A DNA stretch of 44,013 nt, taken from NCBI RefSeq assembly GCF_000374645.1, contig NZ_KB894800.1, positions 1 through 44,013 of the forward strand, read 5' to 3'. Below are positions 25,265 through 35,097 of the stretch, in pieces (the stretch's first letter is position 1; every line of letters begins with the position of its first letter). The stretch comes from Arhodomonas aquaeolei DSM 8974. GTDB lineage: Bacteria > Pseudomonadota > Gammaproteobacteria > Nitrococcales > Nitrococcaceae. The translations under genes and the position numbers were made by a program. The notes below the pieces were generated by a model. The model made no database searches and was not told the origin of the DNA. It worked only from the letters and a program-made list of their open reading frames with translations.

Positions 25265-25813
25265 TCAGTCCCCTCGCGTCGGGCGCGTCAGCGCCATGAC
25301 GGCGGCACCGGCGATCAGCGGCAGGGGCAGCGAGACCAGCAGCCGCACCGCCGCAAAGTCGGCGCCGAAGAACGGGATCTCCCAGACCAGCACCCGCTGC
25401 AATCCGAGCACGGACCAGGCGGTTAGGTAGGCCACGCACACGGGCAGTGACGCCCCGACCCCGCGCAGCCCCACGACCAGCGGAAACGCCGAAAAGGGCC
25501 CGCCGGGGGTCACCGCGCCAGCGAGCGTCGCGAGCAGCAGGCCGCGGACGCCGCTCCCCGCCCCCAGCCAGCGTTCGGCCAGGCCCATCGGCAGCATCTG
25601 CTGGATATAGGCGGCCAGCATCACCGCGAACAGCACCAGAGGCAGAACCATCAGCAGCAGGCCCGCGGCGTGCCCGAATGCGGCGCGGACGGCCGCGTCG
25701 CCCCTGGTCCACCACACCGCCGTGCCGGCGCTGACAGCGAGGACACTGAAGAACAGGGTGACTCGGTCCACGAGCAGGCCGTGGCCACGGGATCGTGCCA
25801 TTCGCAGGCTCAT
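25265..25813 (-). CDS. Half-size permease, first of a tandem pair (YraQ/DUF318-like)
   Basis: This 182-residue membrane protein has about five hydrophobic segments. The PGGPFSAFPL loop between two helices is the family-like signature and is matched by PGGPSVSFPL in the next gene. The extra N-terminal helix (LFFSVLAVSAGTAVWW) is not shared. Gene order and the 4-bp gap make co-expression with the downstream half near certain. The substrate is unknown; related permeases handle organoarsenicals or are uncharacterised. Confidence 0.7.
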   Translation of the reverse strand: MSLRMARSRGHGLLVDRVTLFFSVLAVSAGTAVWWTRGDAAVRAAFGHAAGLLLMVLPLVLFAVMLAAYIQQMLPMGLAERWLGAGSGVRGLLLATLAGAVTPGGPFSAFPLVVGLRGVGASLPVCVAYLTAWSVLGLQRVLVWEIPFFGADFAAVRLLVSLPLPLIAGAAVMALTRPTRGD

Positions 25814-25873
25814 CGTTCAGAGGTGAACCGAAAAGGATGCGGTATCGCCGCATGTCTGGCAACCAGTGAGGAT

Positions 25874-25952
25874 GTCGCACACGGCCGGTGGCCGTGCACG
25901 ACCTACCGTTCCGGGCCCCTCGCCCTTCACGGGAGAGGGGTTGGGGAGAGGG
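25874..25952. repeat. REP-B unit followed by REP-D palindrome
   Basis: At 25874-25906 (minus) lies a REP-B unit ending in CTAC. At 25916-25940 CCCCTCGCCC and GGGAGAGGGG form a REP-D palindrome, followed by the TTGGGGAGAGGG tail common to the family. Confidence 0.75.
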
Positions 25953-25992
25953 TGTGGCCTGGCACGTGGATACGCCGTCGCGGACCCGCCGC

Positions 25993-26072
25993 GCAGGTCG
26001 TGCGCCGCAGGCGCGTGACGTGGCGGATAGGCCGGGGATGTCGCACACGTCCCCTGGCCGTGCGCGGCCTAC
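25993..26072. repeat. Inverted pair of REP-B units
   Basis: The plus-strand unit at 25993-26020 has a GCAG head, and the minus-strand unit at 26040-26072 ends in CTAC. The minus-strand GTAG head contains the TAG that ends the VapC-like gene (stop at 26069-26071). Confidence 0.7.
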
Positions 26073-26500
26073 GCGCCCTTCGGGATGCCGTTGTTATCCA
26101 GGCTTGTCAGATACTCGCAAGGCGTCAGGGCCGGTACAGGAGAGGACTCAAAATCCCTGACGTTGCGCGTGACAATTGTCGTGCACTCGGCGGCCTCAGC
26201 CACCGCCGCCACCATCGCGTCCTCGAAATCCGGCCAGTCCAGAGCCCGGGCCCTTATCGCTACTGCATGCGTGATAGGGGCAACCGTCATGTAACGCAAC
26301 ATCCAGTCCACGGCATTATTGGCCTTCGCCGAATTCTGATAGCGGGCGACGATATAGTGCACAGTCGTCAGCGCGTGGGCAGGAAGGCAGGCCCGGTCAT
26401 ACCCACGAATGACCCGCTCGAGGACCGCCGCCGATGGACGGTAGTGGGGCTCACGCTGCTGGACGACATCGAGGATGACGTTGAGATCCAGGAGGATCAC
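26069..26500 (-). CDS. PIN-domain VapC-like toxin
   Basis: This 143-residue PIN-fold ribonuclease opens MILLDLNVILDVV (first catalytic Asp). It has DFEDAMVAAVAEAA (later acidic residues) and TIVTRNVRDFE (the T/S-x-N-x-x-DF closing motif). The usual mid-protein Glu is hard to place in ALPAHALTTVHYIV-type sequence, so activity is not certain. It overlaps the upstream antitoxin gene by 4 nt, the classical VapBC order. Its stop codon lies inside the GTAG head of a REP-B repeat, so the last residues may have been changed by repeat insertion. Confidence 0.87.
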   Translation of the reverse strand: MILLDLNVILDVVQQREPHYRPSAAVLERVIRGYDRACLPAHALTTVHYIVARYQNSAKANNAVDWMLRYMTVAPITHAVAIRARALDWPDFEDAMVAAVAEAAECTTIVTRNVRDFESSPVPALTPCEYLTSLDNNGIPKGA

Positions 26501-26742
26501 CGGCTGTGTTTTTCCCGAAGATGGGCTTGGTATTCCGCCTCGACATCCACGTCGGCCGGGACCAGCCCCGTAATCTCGTCGAGCTCGGGAACCGGCATAC
26601 GTTCTTCCAGCGCACGCATACGGCGTAGGTACCGGTCGATAACCTCGGTGACCGTTAGCCCATGGGCCGACGCATAGGCCTTCGCAAACTCGACGTCGCG
26701 TGTGGGCAACCGGATGGTCAGCTTAGTCGTTTCTGCGGCCAT
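26497..26742 (-). CDS. VapB-like ribbon-helix-helix antitoxin
   Basis: This 81-residue protein starts with a ribbon-helix-helix type DNA-binding segment, KLTIRLPTRDVEFAKAYASAHGLTVTEVIDRYLRRM. An acidic tail, PELDEITGLVPADVDVEAEYQAHLREK, would wrap the PIN toxin. It should neutralise the downstream PIN protein and repress the operon. The ATG at 26742 is the only good start. Confidence 0.85.
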   Translation of the reverse strand: MAAETTKLTIRLPTRDVEFAKAYASAHGLTVTEVIDRYLRRMRALEERMPVPELDEITGLVPADVDVEAEYQAHLREKHSR

Positions 26743-26875
26743 GGCTGGCCCTCGTGTACGGCTTTTTCACTCTGAGTGTACGGCTACCGTCGTGTACGGA
26801 CAATCACGGAAGGGCCTTACGCACATTATTCGGCCACCCTCCCGGTCGGCCAACGCGCTCCGAACAACCGGACGG

Positions 26876-26947
26876 GCGGGTCGTGCACCGAAGGCGTGCG
26901 ACAACACGGGACATGTCGCCCACAGCCCATGGCCGTGGGCGACCTAC
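26876..26947. repeat. Inverted pair of REP-B units (BIME-like)
   Basis: The plus-strand unit 26876-26902 has a degraded head and arms GTCGTGCACC and GGCGTGCGAC. The minus-strand unit 26915-26947 has arms GTCGCCCAC and GTGGGCGAC and ends in CTAC. Confidence 0.7.
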
Positions 26948-27143
26948 CGTGGCGTTCAGAGGAGACCCTGTGGCCTGGCCATTCGGGCCGTGCCGTCGGA
27001 CACGGGTTTCCCGCACCGCCATGACGCTGGTGGCCTCCCGGCCGTTCCGGCAATAGCCAGGCAACGGCAGAAACGGCAGGGTGTATTCACGACGAGGGAT
27101 GCCCTCGGACCGAGCGGTCCGTGACGGTGACTCGCCAAAGGCA

Positions 27144-27171
27144 AACGCCGCAGCCCGGAGGCTGCGGCGTT
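27144..27171 (-). terminator. Rho-independent terminator for the small secreted-protein gene
   Basis: AACGCCGCAGCC and GGCTGCGGCGTT form a perfect 12-bp stem around a 4-nt loop. On the minus strand TTTGCCTTTGG follows, giving a modest T-run. It lies 113 bp after the stop at 27284. Confidence 0.7.
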
Positions 27172-27283
27172 ATCAAGGGGGGGAGTCAGATTATGGCCCG
27201 GACGCCGTTACCAGCGCCCGGTACTGTCGGTGTCGCGTGACGCCTGGTCGGGGACGGACATCGCCAGCGACAACCGCACCGGC

Positions 27284-27625
27284 TCAGCCGGAGACGCTAT
27301 CGCCCACCGGGCTGACCTTGCCGTAGAACACAGGACGATGGCTCGTCACAGCGTGGACCGGCTCGGTCGCCGGGCCCGAAGTCACGGGGCTCAGGTCCTG
27401 CTCCATCAGCTCACCACCCAGCAGACGCGGGTCGATGTTCGGGTTGGCCGGCCCGGCGAAGTGCGCCGCGAACCCGGCGGTCCCCTGCACGCCAGCCTGG
27501 GTGAGGTCCTGCGGGGAAACCCGGCCACCGAGGGTCCCGTGGCCCACGGGAGCGGCGCCGGCGGCGGCGGAACCGAGGCCCAGGGTGATGGCTGCGGCGA
27601 GTGCGGCGATCGTTGTCTTGGTCAT
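27284..27625 (-). CDS. Small secreted protein of unknown function
   Basis: This 113-residue protein has a clear signal peptide (MTKTTIAALAAAITLGLGSAAAGA, cut likely before APVGHG). The mature part is about 89 residues, with no cysteine and no membrane segment. It is rich in Gly, Pro and Val, with GGRVSPQDLTQAGVQGTAGF and a terminal VFYGKVSPVGDSVSG. I recognise no family. A strong GGAGG ribosome-binding site and a terminator hairpin downstream support a real, single-gene transcript. Confidence 0.7.
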   Translation of the reverse strand: MTKTTIAALAAAITLGLGSAAAGAAPVGHGTLGGRVSPQDLTQAGVQGTAGFAAHFAGPANPNIDPRLLGGELMEQDLSPVTSGPATEPVHAVTSHRPVFYGKVSPVGDSVSG

Positions 27626-28012
27626 GGTAATGCCTCCTGTGATTTCTCATTCCCAAAGAACGATAGCATCCTATCATAATCGTCCGCATATGGACTATAT
27701 GCCAACTATTAAAAGTGTCGATCGTGACGATTGAGCGCCCATAAATCGCACCTCACCCAGCCGGAGCCCCCGAAATGAGGTTCACCGCGTCCCGGTTCAA
27801 TCCCCGGAGCGATCCGTTCACGCGTCACGGCCGGACGTGGGTAGACGCAAGGGAGACGCACTGGCATAGCCCGCCCATCCAGCCGGCACCGGTGACACGG
27901 ACTGCCAAGCTCATGGGGACCAGTAAACGGGAGCAAGACGAGGGATACGCGCACCACCATCCAGGGGCACGGATACATCTGTACGGTGAGGGGAGAATAC
28001 GGGAGGGGGAAA
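27626..28012. other. Intergenic stretch, nothing recognised
   Basis: This region lies between the small secreted-protein gene and tRNA-Met. It should contain the promoter of the secreted-protein gene: an A+T-rich patch at about 27660-27715 on the minus strand includes TATGAT. I see no gene or repeat in the remainder. Confidence 0.4.
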
Positions 28013-28089
28013 TGGTGGCTACGGGTGGATTCGAACCACCGACTCCCACATTATGAGTGTGGTGCTCTAACCAACTGAGCTACGTAGCC
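28013..28089 (-). tRNA. tRNA-Met (CAT), elongator
   Basis: On the minus strand the 5' arm GGCTACG pairs with CGTAGCC. The D-arm GCTCAGTTGGTTAGAGC, anticodon stem CCACA/TGTGG with loop CTCATAA (anticodon CAT) and T-arm GGTGG-TTCGAAT-CCACC are all intact. The discriminator A and CCA end are encoded (28013-28016). The acceptor and D-arm equal those of E. coli elongator tRNA-Met as I remember it. Confidence 0.96.
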
Positions 28090-28639
28090 ACGGTATCGCG
28101 TTCAGCGAGCGCGTATTTTTGCCTCGGTGACCCGCGCTGTCAAGCGCGGGCCAGCATACGTCCCTGCGGTGAACGGTCTACAGGGGGCGGGCCACACCCT
28201 CTCCCCAACCCCTCTCCCGTGAAGGGAGAGGGGCCCGGAGTGCAGGCGGGCAAGGTCAAAAGCCGTGTGCGACCCCGTCACCGACGTGGGGTCGTGGGGC
28301 GTTATACCGTCTTCGGTGCACGATCTCCCCGATCGTCGCGCCGGCGGATGTCGGCTGCCAGGAGCAGCTGACCTACCGCAGAGACCCAGCGGTGACCGTT
28401 CACGCAGGTTGGCTGCCAGAAGCAGCCGACCCACGGCAGAGGCCCAGCGGTGACCGTTCACGTAGGTTGGCTGCTCCTGGCAGCCAACATCCCGCCTCAT
28501 TGCACCGGCTGGCTCGCAACGGCATAGCCACGCCCCGGGCCACACCCTCTCCCGTGAAGGGAGAGGGGCCCGGAGTACGGGCGGGCACGGTGGCAGGCCA
28601 CGTGCGACGTTTCCCCCGTACGGCCCTGGGAACCTGCGA
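28090..28639. repeat. Repeat-filled spacer: REP-D and REP-A units
   Basis: There is no gene. The stretch holds REP-D palindromes at 28198-28240 and 28545-28575 (both as CCCTCTCCC...GGGAGAGGGGCCCGGAG) and REP-A units at 28350-28376 (minus), about 28404-28434 (degenerate) and 28462-28488 (plus, GTAG head). A segment close to CCCAGCGGTGACCGTTCACG recurs at 28385 and 28443, so this part also grew by local duplication of about 58 bp. Confidence 0.75.
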
Positions 28640-30850
28640 TCAGGAGGTCGCCACCCTTGGCGTCTTGGCCCGCTCGAACAGGGCCCGGACCTGTTGGTAC
28701 CGGGCCGCGGCGTGCTCGGAGAGCTCGCCGCTGGCGGCAAGGACGTGATCCAGGTGCTGGAGGTGGGCGTCGATGGCGCTCCCGCTCTCACCACGGAGGA
28801 GCTCGGGGATCGCCTCCAGCGCCGCGTCACGGTCCAGGCGGAGGATGAAGAACTGGTCCCGCACCAGGCGTTTGTAGGACGCCAGGTCGGTGGCCGGCTC
28901 CAGCTCCGCACGGGAGGCCCGCAGGCGCTTGAAGTTGCGCTCGTCGGTGCCCGGCGCCCCACCCAGGATGTAGATCACCGAACGCATCAGCGCCTCGTGG
29001 GCACCGCCCTCGGCAATGTGGTGGCGCAGCTCGGCCTTGCGCCGCTCGATAAAGCGCCGGTGCTCCGGCTCCGCCCCCGGACGCCGGCGATGCACGTGCG
29101 CGTCGCCGTGCAGCCCCACCAGCGCCTGCAGCAACGGCTGGCCGTAGAGGTCGATGAACAACCACTCCATGGCCCGGTCGCGCAGATCGCGGAAGGTATT
29201 GAGGCCGAAGACGATCTCGTTGGAGACCAGCCCCTCGATCACACGGAAGGGGTTGTCCTCCGACACCGGGTGGCGATCCTCGCGCACGCCCTCGGCGAGC
29301 GCCGGCAGCCCGTACATGAACGGGTTGCGGTCGCAGAACACCTTGTAGCGCAGGCGGCTGGGGTGCAGACGGCGGATCCAGGTCGCGAGGTCCGGCGTGA
29401 CCGTGGCCCGCACCCACGGCTGGACGAACAGCCGGTAGAGCCCGAGGTTGATCTCCGAGACCCGCGCCACGGTGGCGAAGCGGGTATCGTCCTCGGGCCG
29501 GTGCTGGATCTCCTCGTCCAGCTCCTCCACCGAGCGCTGCTGGAACTCCAGCAGGTAGTCGCGCTCCGGCGAGGCCCCGGCAGTCAGCTCGTCGGCGGGG
29601 GTGACGGTGGTCTCGTAGAGCCCCGGCGGCAGGACGTCGATGTAGTCCATGTTCGCCGTGAACTCGGTATGCTCCTTGCGCGAGACGCTGCCCGAGACGA
29701 AGATCCCCAGGTGTCCGGTGGTGTCGTGCACGCAGTACACGATCGTCTGGACGTTGGCGATGATGTCGTCCACGCCCTCGTAGAGGTCGCGGATCCAGCC
29801 CAGCGCCTGGGGCGGGGGCGTGATGTTGTCGCCGCGGGAGCAGAACACCACCACCGGCGAGCGCACGTTGCGCAGGTCGACCCGCCGGCCGTCGCGGGTG
29901 ACGAGCTGGGCGGTGGACAGCCGGTTGCCGACGAACAGGTTGTCCACGATGTACTGGATCTCCTCGGCGCCGAGGAAGACGTGCCCGCCCCACCAGCGCT
30001 CGAACTCCAGGTAGCGCTGCGCCTCCGTGTCGATATTGGCGTAGAGGTTGTACTGCTTGGCCCAGTAGGTGTTCGCCGGATTGAGGCGCTCGAAGTTCTG
30101 CACCAGCCAGGCGCCGTCGAACAGCCCGTCGCCGAGATCGCTCAGCAGCGCGGTGGTCCAGCTGCCACCGGTCATGCCGCCGGTATAGCGCATCGGCGCC
30201 CCGCCCCGCTCGCCGGCCCAGTACGACAGCGGCGCACCGGCGATGAGGATCGGGCCGAACAGGTCCGGCTCCAGCGCCGCCGCCATCATGATCTGCCAGC
30301 CGGCCTGGCAGTTGCCCACCACCATGGGCCGCTCGGAGACGTCGGCGTGGCGCTCGCCGACATGGCGCAGGAAGGCGATCTCCGCCTCGACCACGTCCTC
30401 GACGCTCTGGCCCGGCTCCGGATACGGCAGGAAGCCGATGAAGTAGCAGGGGTGGCCGGCGCGCAGCGCCACGCCGACCTCGCTGTCCGGCTTGAAGCCG
30501 CCGATGCCCGGACCGTGCCCCGCCCGCGGGTCGACCACCACGAACGGGCGCTTGAGCGGGTCCGTCTCGACGCCTTCCGGCGGCTCGATGCGCAGCAGCT
30601 CGTAGTTGACCGGATGGGGCAGATCCCGGCCGTTGACCAGCACCTCCGCCTCGAAGCCGAGCACGTTGGGCTTGGTCTTCTCCATGTGCTCGAGGTACTG
30701 ATTACCGCGCTGGCGCATGACGTCCATGTACAGGACGCTGCGCTCCAGCGCATCGCGCCAGTACTCGTTGGCGGCACGGACCACGCCGAACGGATCGAAC
30801 ATCGGCATCGGGTCAACCGGCAGGGGCGGCATCATCATGGCGCTATCCAC
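28640..30850 (-). CDS. DUF3141 family protein, PHA-synthase-like alpha/beta hydrolase
   Basis: This 736-residue protein resembles poly(3-hydroxyalkanoate) synthases in its N-terminal half. FVVVDPRAGHGPGIGGFKPDSEVG and YFIGFLPYPEPGQSVEDV lead to a nucleophile-elbow-like VVGNCQAGW (GxCxxG, Cys nucleophile as in PhaC). VVVFCSRGDNITPPPQALGWI (Asp) and YCVHDTTGHLGIFVSGSV (His) complete a plausible triad. The C-terminal half, rich in charged helices, is specific to DUF3141 proteins. No phaA, phaB or phasin genes are nearby, so a PHA role is unproven. The longest start is GTG at 30850; an ATG at 30838 is an alternative. Confidence 0.82.
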   Translation of the reverse strand: MDSAMMMPPLPVDPMPMFDPFGVVRAANEYWRDALERSVLYMDVMRQRGNQYLEHMEKTKPNVLGFEAEVLVNGRDLPHPVNYELLRIEPPEGVETDPLKRPFVVVDPRAGHGPGIGGFKPDSEVGVALRAGHPCYFIGFLPYPEPGQSVEDVVEAEIAFLRHVGERHADVSERPMVVGNCQAGWQIMMAAALEPDLFGPILIAGAPLSYWAGERGGAPMRYTGGMTGGSWTTALLSDLGDGLFDGAWLVQNFERLNPANTYWAKQYNLYANIDTEAQRYLEFERWWGGHVFLGAEEIQYIVDNLFVGNRLSTAQLVTRDGRRVDLRNVRSPVVVFCSRGDNITPPPQALGWIRDLYEGVDDIIANVQTIVYCVHDTTGHLGIFVSGSVSRKEHTEFTANMDYIDVLPPGLYETTVTPADELTAGASPERDYLLEFQQRSVEELDEEIQHRPEDDTRFATVARVSEINLGLYRLFVQPWVRATVTPDLATWIRRLHPSRLRYKVFCDRNPFMYGLPALAEGVREDRHPVSEDNPFRVIEGLVSNEIVFGLNTFRDLRDRAMEWLFIDLYGQPLLQALVGLHGDAHVHRRRPGAEPEHRRFIERRKAELRHHIAEGGAHEALMRSVIYILGGAPGTDERNFKRLRASRAELEPATDLASYKRLVRDQFFILRLDRDAALEAIPELLRGESGSAIDAHLQHLDHVLAASGELSEHAAARYQQVRALFERAKTPRVATS

Positions 30851-31292
30851 TTTCCATCAGGGGATTGGCGTGACTGCGGGCGGACCGGCCCACAACGCCC
30901 CCTCGCCCTCCCGGTCGAACCGGATGCCGGGGCAGACGACGCCGACAGGGAGGAACGGACGATGCCACGGGGGAGCTGGCCGCCGACCATAGCGCCCGGG
31001 GGCGCGACGTTCCGCGGAGTGATCGGCCTGTTACAGTCACGCCTGCATTCTTGCCACTGCAACGATCCACAGTCAAACGGAATCCGACGGGCATCAGGTG
31101 CTTGCCGGTCCATCCAGGGATGGACGGATTCTGAACCGCCCGGGGGGCATGCGGAAGGCGGTGCCGGTGAAGATCGGGGGGCATTCGGCGGGAACAGCCG
31201 GGGCAGGCCCTCAGGACCTGCCCGGCCCGCCCCGCAAGGCGGGGCCGAACGGGGCGGCGACCGTGCCGGCCGCCCCGCGGGGCGTCACCGGT
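30851..31292. other. Intergenic stretch downstream of sucD with GC-rich hairpins
   Basis: No gene is seen. Two hairpins lie near the sucD end: GGGCAGG...CCTGCCC (31201-31223) and CCCCGC-AAG-GCGGGG (about 31230-31245). They may end the sucCD transcript, but no T-run follows on the minus strand. The divergent half should carry the promoter of the DUF3141 gene. Confidence 0.4.
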
Positions 31293-32165
31293 TCAGCCGG
31301 TGAAGAACTCGTTGATGCGCGCACCGATCTCCGCGGGGGAGCGCACGGTGGCGACACCGGCCTTCTCCAGGGCGCCGAACTTGTCGTCCGCGGTGCCCTT
31401 GCCGCCGCTGATGATCGCGCCGGCATGGCCCATGCGCTTGCCGGGGGGCGCGGTGACGCCCGCGATGTAGGCGACGACCGGCTTGCGCACGTTGCTCTGG
31501 ATGTACTCCGCGGCCTCTTCCTCGGCGGTGCCGCCGATCTCGCCGACCATGACGATGCCCTTGGTCTGGCGGTCGGCCTCGAAGCGCTCGAGCACGTCGA
31601 TGAAGCTCATGCCCTGGATCGGGTCGCCGCCGATGCCCACGCAGGTGCTCTGGCCCAGGCCCACGTCGGTGGTCTGCTTGACCGCCTCGTAGGTCAGCGT
31701 GCCGGAGCGGCTGACGATGCCGATGGAGCCGGCCTTGTGGATCTGACCGGGCATGATGCCGATCTTGCACTCGCCGGGGGTGATGACGCCGGGGCAGTTC
31801 GGCCCGATCAGGGTGGCGTCGTAGTCCGCCAGCGCCGCCTTGACCTTGAGCATGTCCTGCACCGGGATGCCCTCGGTGATGCAGGCGATGACCTTGATGC
31901 CCGCATCCGCGGCCTCGAGGATCGCGTCCGCGGCGAAGGCCGCCGGCACGTAGATCATGCTCGCCTGGGCGCCGGTCTCCGCGACCGCGTCACCCACGGT
32001 GTTGAACACCGGGCGGTCCAGGTGGGTCTCGCCGCCGCGGCCCGGGGTGATGCCCCCGACGATGTTGGTGCCGTAGGCGATGCACTGCTCGGCGTGGAAG
32101 GTGCCCTGCTTGCCGGTGAAGCCCTGCACGATCACCTTCGTGTTCTTGTCGACAAGAATACTCAT
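31293..32165 (-). CDS. sucD: Succinyl-CoA ligase subunit alpha
   Basis: This 290-residue subunit binds CoA and carries the phosphohistidine. [27 protein letters not shown] and GGITPGRGG mark the CoA-binding domain, and [14 protein letters not shown] near residue 247 holds the active His. With SucC it makes ATP or GTP from succinyl-CoA in the TCA cycle. It follows sucC after 35 bp. Length and motifs are fully canonical. Confidence 0.98.
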   Translation of the reverse strand: MSILVDKNTKVIVQGFTGKQGTFHAEQCIAYGTNIVGGITPGRGGETHLDRPVFNTVGDAVAETGAQASMIYVPAAFAADAILEAADAGIKVIACITEGIPVQDMLKVKAALADYDATLIGPNCPGVITPGECKIGIMPGQIHKAGSIGIVSRSGTLTYEAVKQTTDVGLGQSTCVGIGGDPIQGMSFIDVLERFEADRQTKGIVMVGEIGGTAEEEAAEYIQSNVRKPVVAYIAGVTAPPGKRMGHAGAIISGGKGTADDKFGALEKAGVATVRSPAEIGARINEFFTG

Positions 32166-32200
32166 CTCGCTTGAACCTCGTTGCTGATCCGAATGTCGCG

Positions 32201-33370
<1,170 letters not shown>

Positions 33371-33513
33371 TGATGCGCCCTACCTCCGTGAAAAAGCCCG
33401 GGTATTCTCCACCAATCCCCGGGGCAGATCAAAAGCGAACGGGGCGTCATGTTGACTAGTCAGTCAGTTTTATGCTGACGCCGGGCATCGCCAACGACCT
33501 GACGGACGGCCAT

Positions 33514-35097
33514 ATGACAGCGACACCGCCGCAGAACGCCAACGGCCACGCGGCCCTGACCTGGCGCCCCCTGCTGATCTTCTCCGGCTACCGCGTGGTG
33601 GTGGCCGTGCTGCTGCTCGCCGGCATCGCCCTGGGCGGCAACACCGGCGTGTTCAGCGCGCTCCAGCCCGGGCGATTCACCGCCGTCGCGCTGCTCTACG
33701 TTGCCGCCAGCACACTGTTCCTGTTCGCGGCCTGGCGACGGGTGGAGCCCTTCGTGGTCCAGGTGGTGGCCGGGGTGCTTGCCGACGTCGTCGCCATCGC
33801 CCTGCTGATCAGTGCGCTCGGCAGCAGCGAGACCGCGCTCGGCGTGCTGCTCATCACCGCGGTGGCCGGCGGCAGTCTGCTCACCGGCCTGCGCCTCGGT
33901 GCCTTCTTCGCCGCAGCGGCCACCATCGCCCTGCTGGCGGTACAGACGCTCGCCCGGATCGCCGGTCACGCGAAGACCGACGGCTACACCCAGGTGGCCC
34001 TGCTCGGCATCGCCATCTTCGTGACCTCCACCGCCGCCGCCCTGCTCGCCCGCCGCGCCCGGGAGAGCGAGGCCCTGGCCGCCGAACGCGGCCTGGACGT
34101 GGCGAACCTGGAGGCGCTCAACGCACACATCGTCCAGCGACTGGACACCGGCGTGATCGCGCTGGACCGCGACGGCCACATCCGGCTCGCCAACCGTCTG
34201 GCCACCGGCATCATCGGCCGCCTGGACGGGGAGACACCGACCCTCGCCGAACGCGCCCCCGCCCTGCAGCGGGCATTCGAGGCCGACGACGGCGCCGAGC
34301 GCACGCCGATCACCGTCAGCGGTATCGACTACCTGCCCCGGTTCGTCCCGGTGGGCGACAGCCAGCGCGGCGGCACGCTGCTCTTCCTGGAAGACCTCAC
34401 GGCGGTACGCGCCCAGATCCAGCAGGCGAAGCTCGCCTCCATGGGCCGGCTGACCGCGAGCATCGCCCACGAGATCCGCAACCCGCTGTCGGCGATCATG
34501 CAGGCCACCCAGCTCCTCGGCGAGGCGGACTACCTGCAGGACGGCGACCGCCGGCTGGTGGGGATCATCACCAAGCAGAGCCGGCGGCTCAACGAGACGG
34601 TGGAGAACGTCCTCCAGCTCTCCCGCCGCTCCCCCGCGCAGCTCGAAACGGTGGACCTCGCCGAGTGGGCCCCCCGCGTGGTATCGGAGTGGCAGGCCGC
34701 GTTCAGCGGCGGCGAGGTGGACGTCCAGGCCACCGCGATCACCGCCCTGTTCGACCGCTCGCACATGCGCCAGGTCCTGGAGAACCTGCTGCGCAACGCC
34801 ATGGACCACGCCGGCGAGCACCCGGCGGTGACCGTGGTCACCGGCCGCGACGAACGCGGCGCGCCGTACCTGGAGGTGCGGGACAACGGCCCGGGCATCG
34901 ACGCCGAGATCCGGGACCACCTCTTCGAGCCCTTCGCCACCAGCCGCCGCGGCGGCACCGGCCTCGGCCTCTACCTCTCCCGCGAGCTCTGCGAGGCCAA
35001 CAGCGCCCGCATCGAGCTGCGCCCGGAGAAGACAGGGGCGTGCTTTCGGGTTACCTTCGCGGCGCCGGACGGAGCACAGCAGGGAGGGCAGGCATGA
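33514..35097 (+). CDS. pilS: Sensor histidine kinase PilS
   Basis: This 527-residue sensor has six hydrophobic segments in the first 190 residues (PilS-type membrane domain), a PAS-like region (GVIALDRDGHIRLANRLA), the H-box SIAHEIRNPLSAI with His near residue 319, an N-box LENLLRNAMDHA and G-boxes DNGPGI and GGTGLGLYLS. In Pseudomonas PilS reads pilin levels in the membrane and controls PilR. Its stop overlaps the pilR start (ATGA at 35094-35097). I prefer the ATG at 33514; an in-frame ATG at 33472 would add 14 residues, and neither has a strong ribosome-binding site. Confidence 0.88.
   Translation: MTATPPQNANGHAALTWRPLLIFSGYRVVVAVLLLAGIALGGNTGVFSALQPGRFTAVALLYVAASTLFLFAAWRRVEPFVVQVVAGVLADVVAIALLISALGSSETALGVLLITAVAGGSLLTGLRLGAFFAAAATIALLAVQTLARIAGHAKTDGYTQVALLGIAIFVTSTAAALLARRARESEALAAERGLDVANLEALNAHIVQRLDTGVIALDRDGHIRLANRLATGIIGRLDGETPTLAERAPALQRAFEADDGAERTPITVSGIDYLPRFVPVGDSQRGGTLLFLEDLTAVRAQIQQAKLASMGRLTASIAHEIRNPLSAIMQATQLLGEADYLQDGDRRLVGIITKQSRRLNETVENVLQLSRRSPAQLETVDLAEWAPRVVSEWQAAFSGGEVDVQATAITALFDRSHMRQVLENLLRNAMDHAGEHPAVTVVTGRDERGAPYLEVRDNGPGIDAEIRDHLFEPFATSRRGGTGLGLYLSRELCEANSARIELRPEKTGACFRVTFAAPDGAQQGGQA

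Larger units (their letters stand above)
26743..27283. other. Intergenic stretch with REP-B pair and a terminator
   Basis: No gene is supported. A REP-B inverted pair occupies 26876-26947, and a strong hairpin lies at 27144-27171. The remainder is unremarkable. Confidence 0.5.

Noticed and set aside
28013-28089. tRNA-Met as an integration site
   Set aside because: I found no repeat of its 3' end and no integrase in the window.
31201-31245. Confident terminator for sucCD
   Set aside because: The hairpins are strong but lack a T-run on the minus strand, so I only noted them.
28694-31303. 869-codon plus-strand open frame opposite the DUF3141 gene
   Set aside because: It is an antisense shadow of a recognisable protein and extends into hairpin-rich intergenic DNA.
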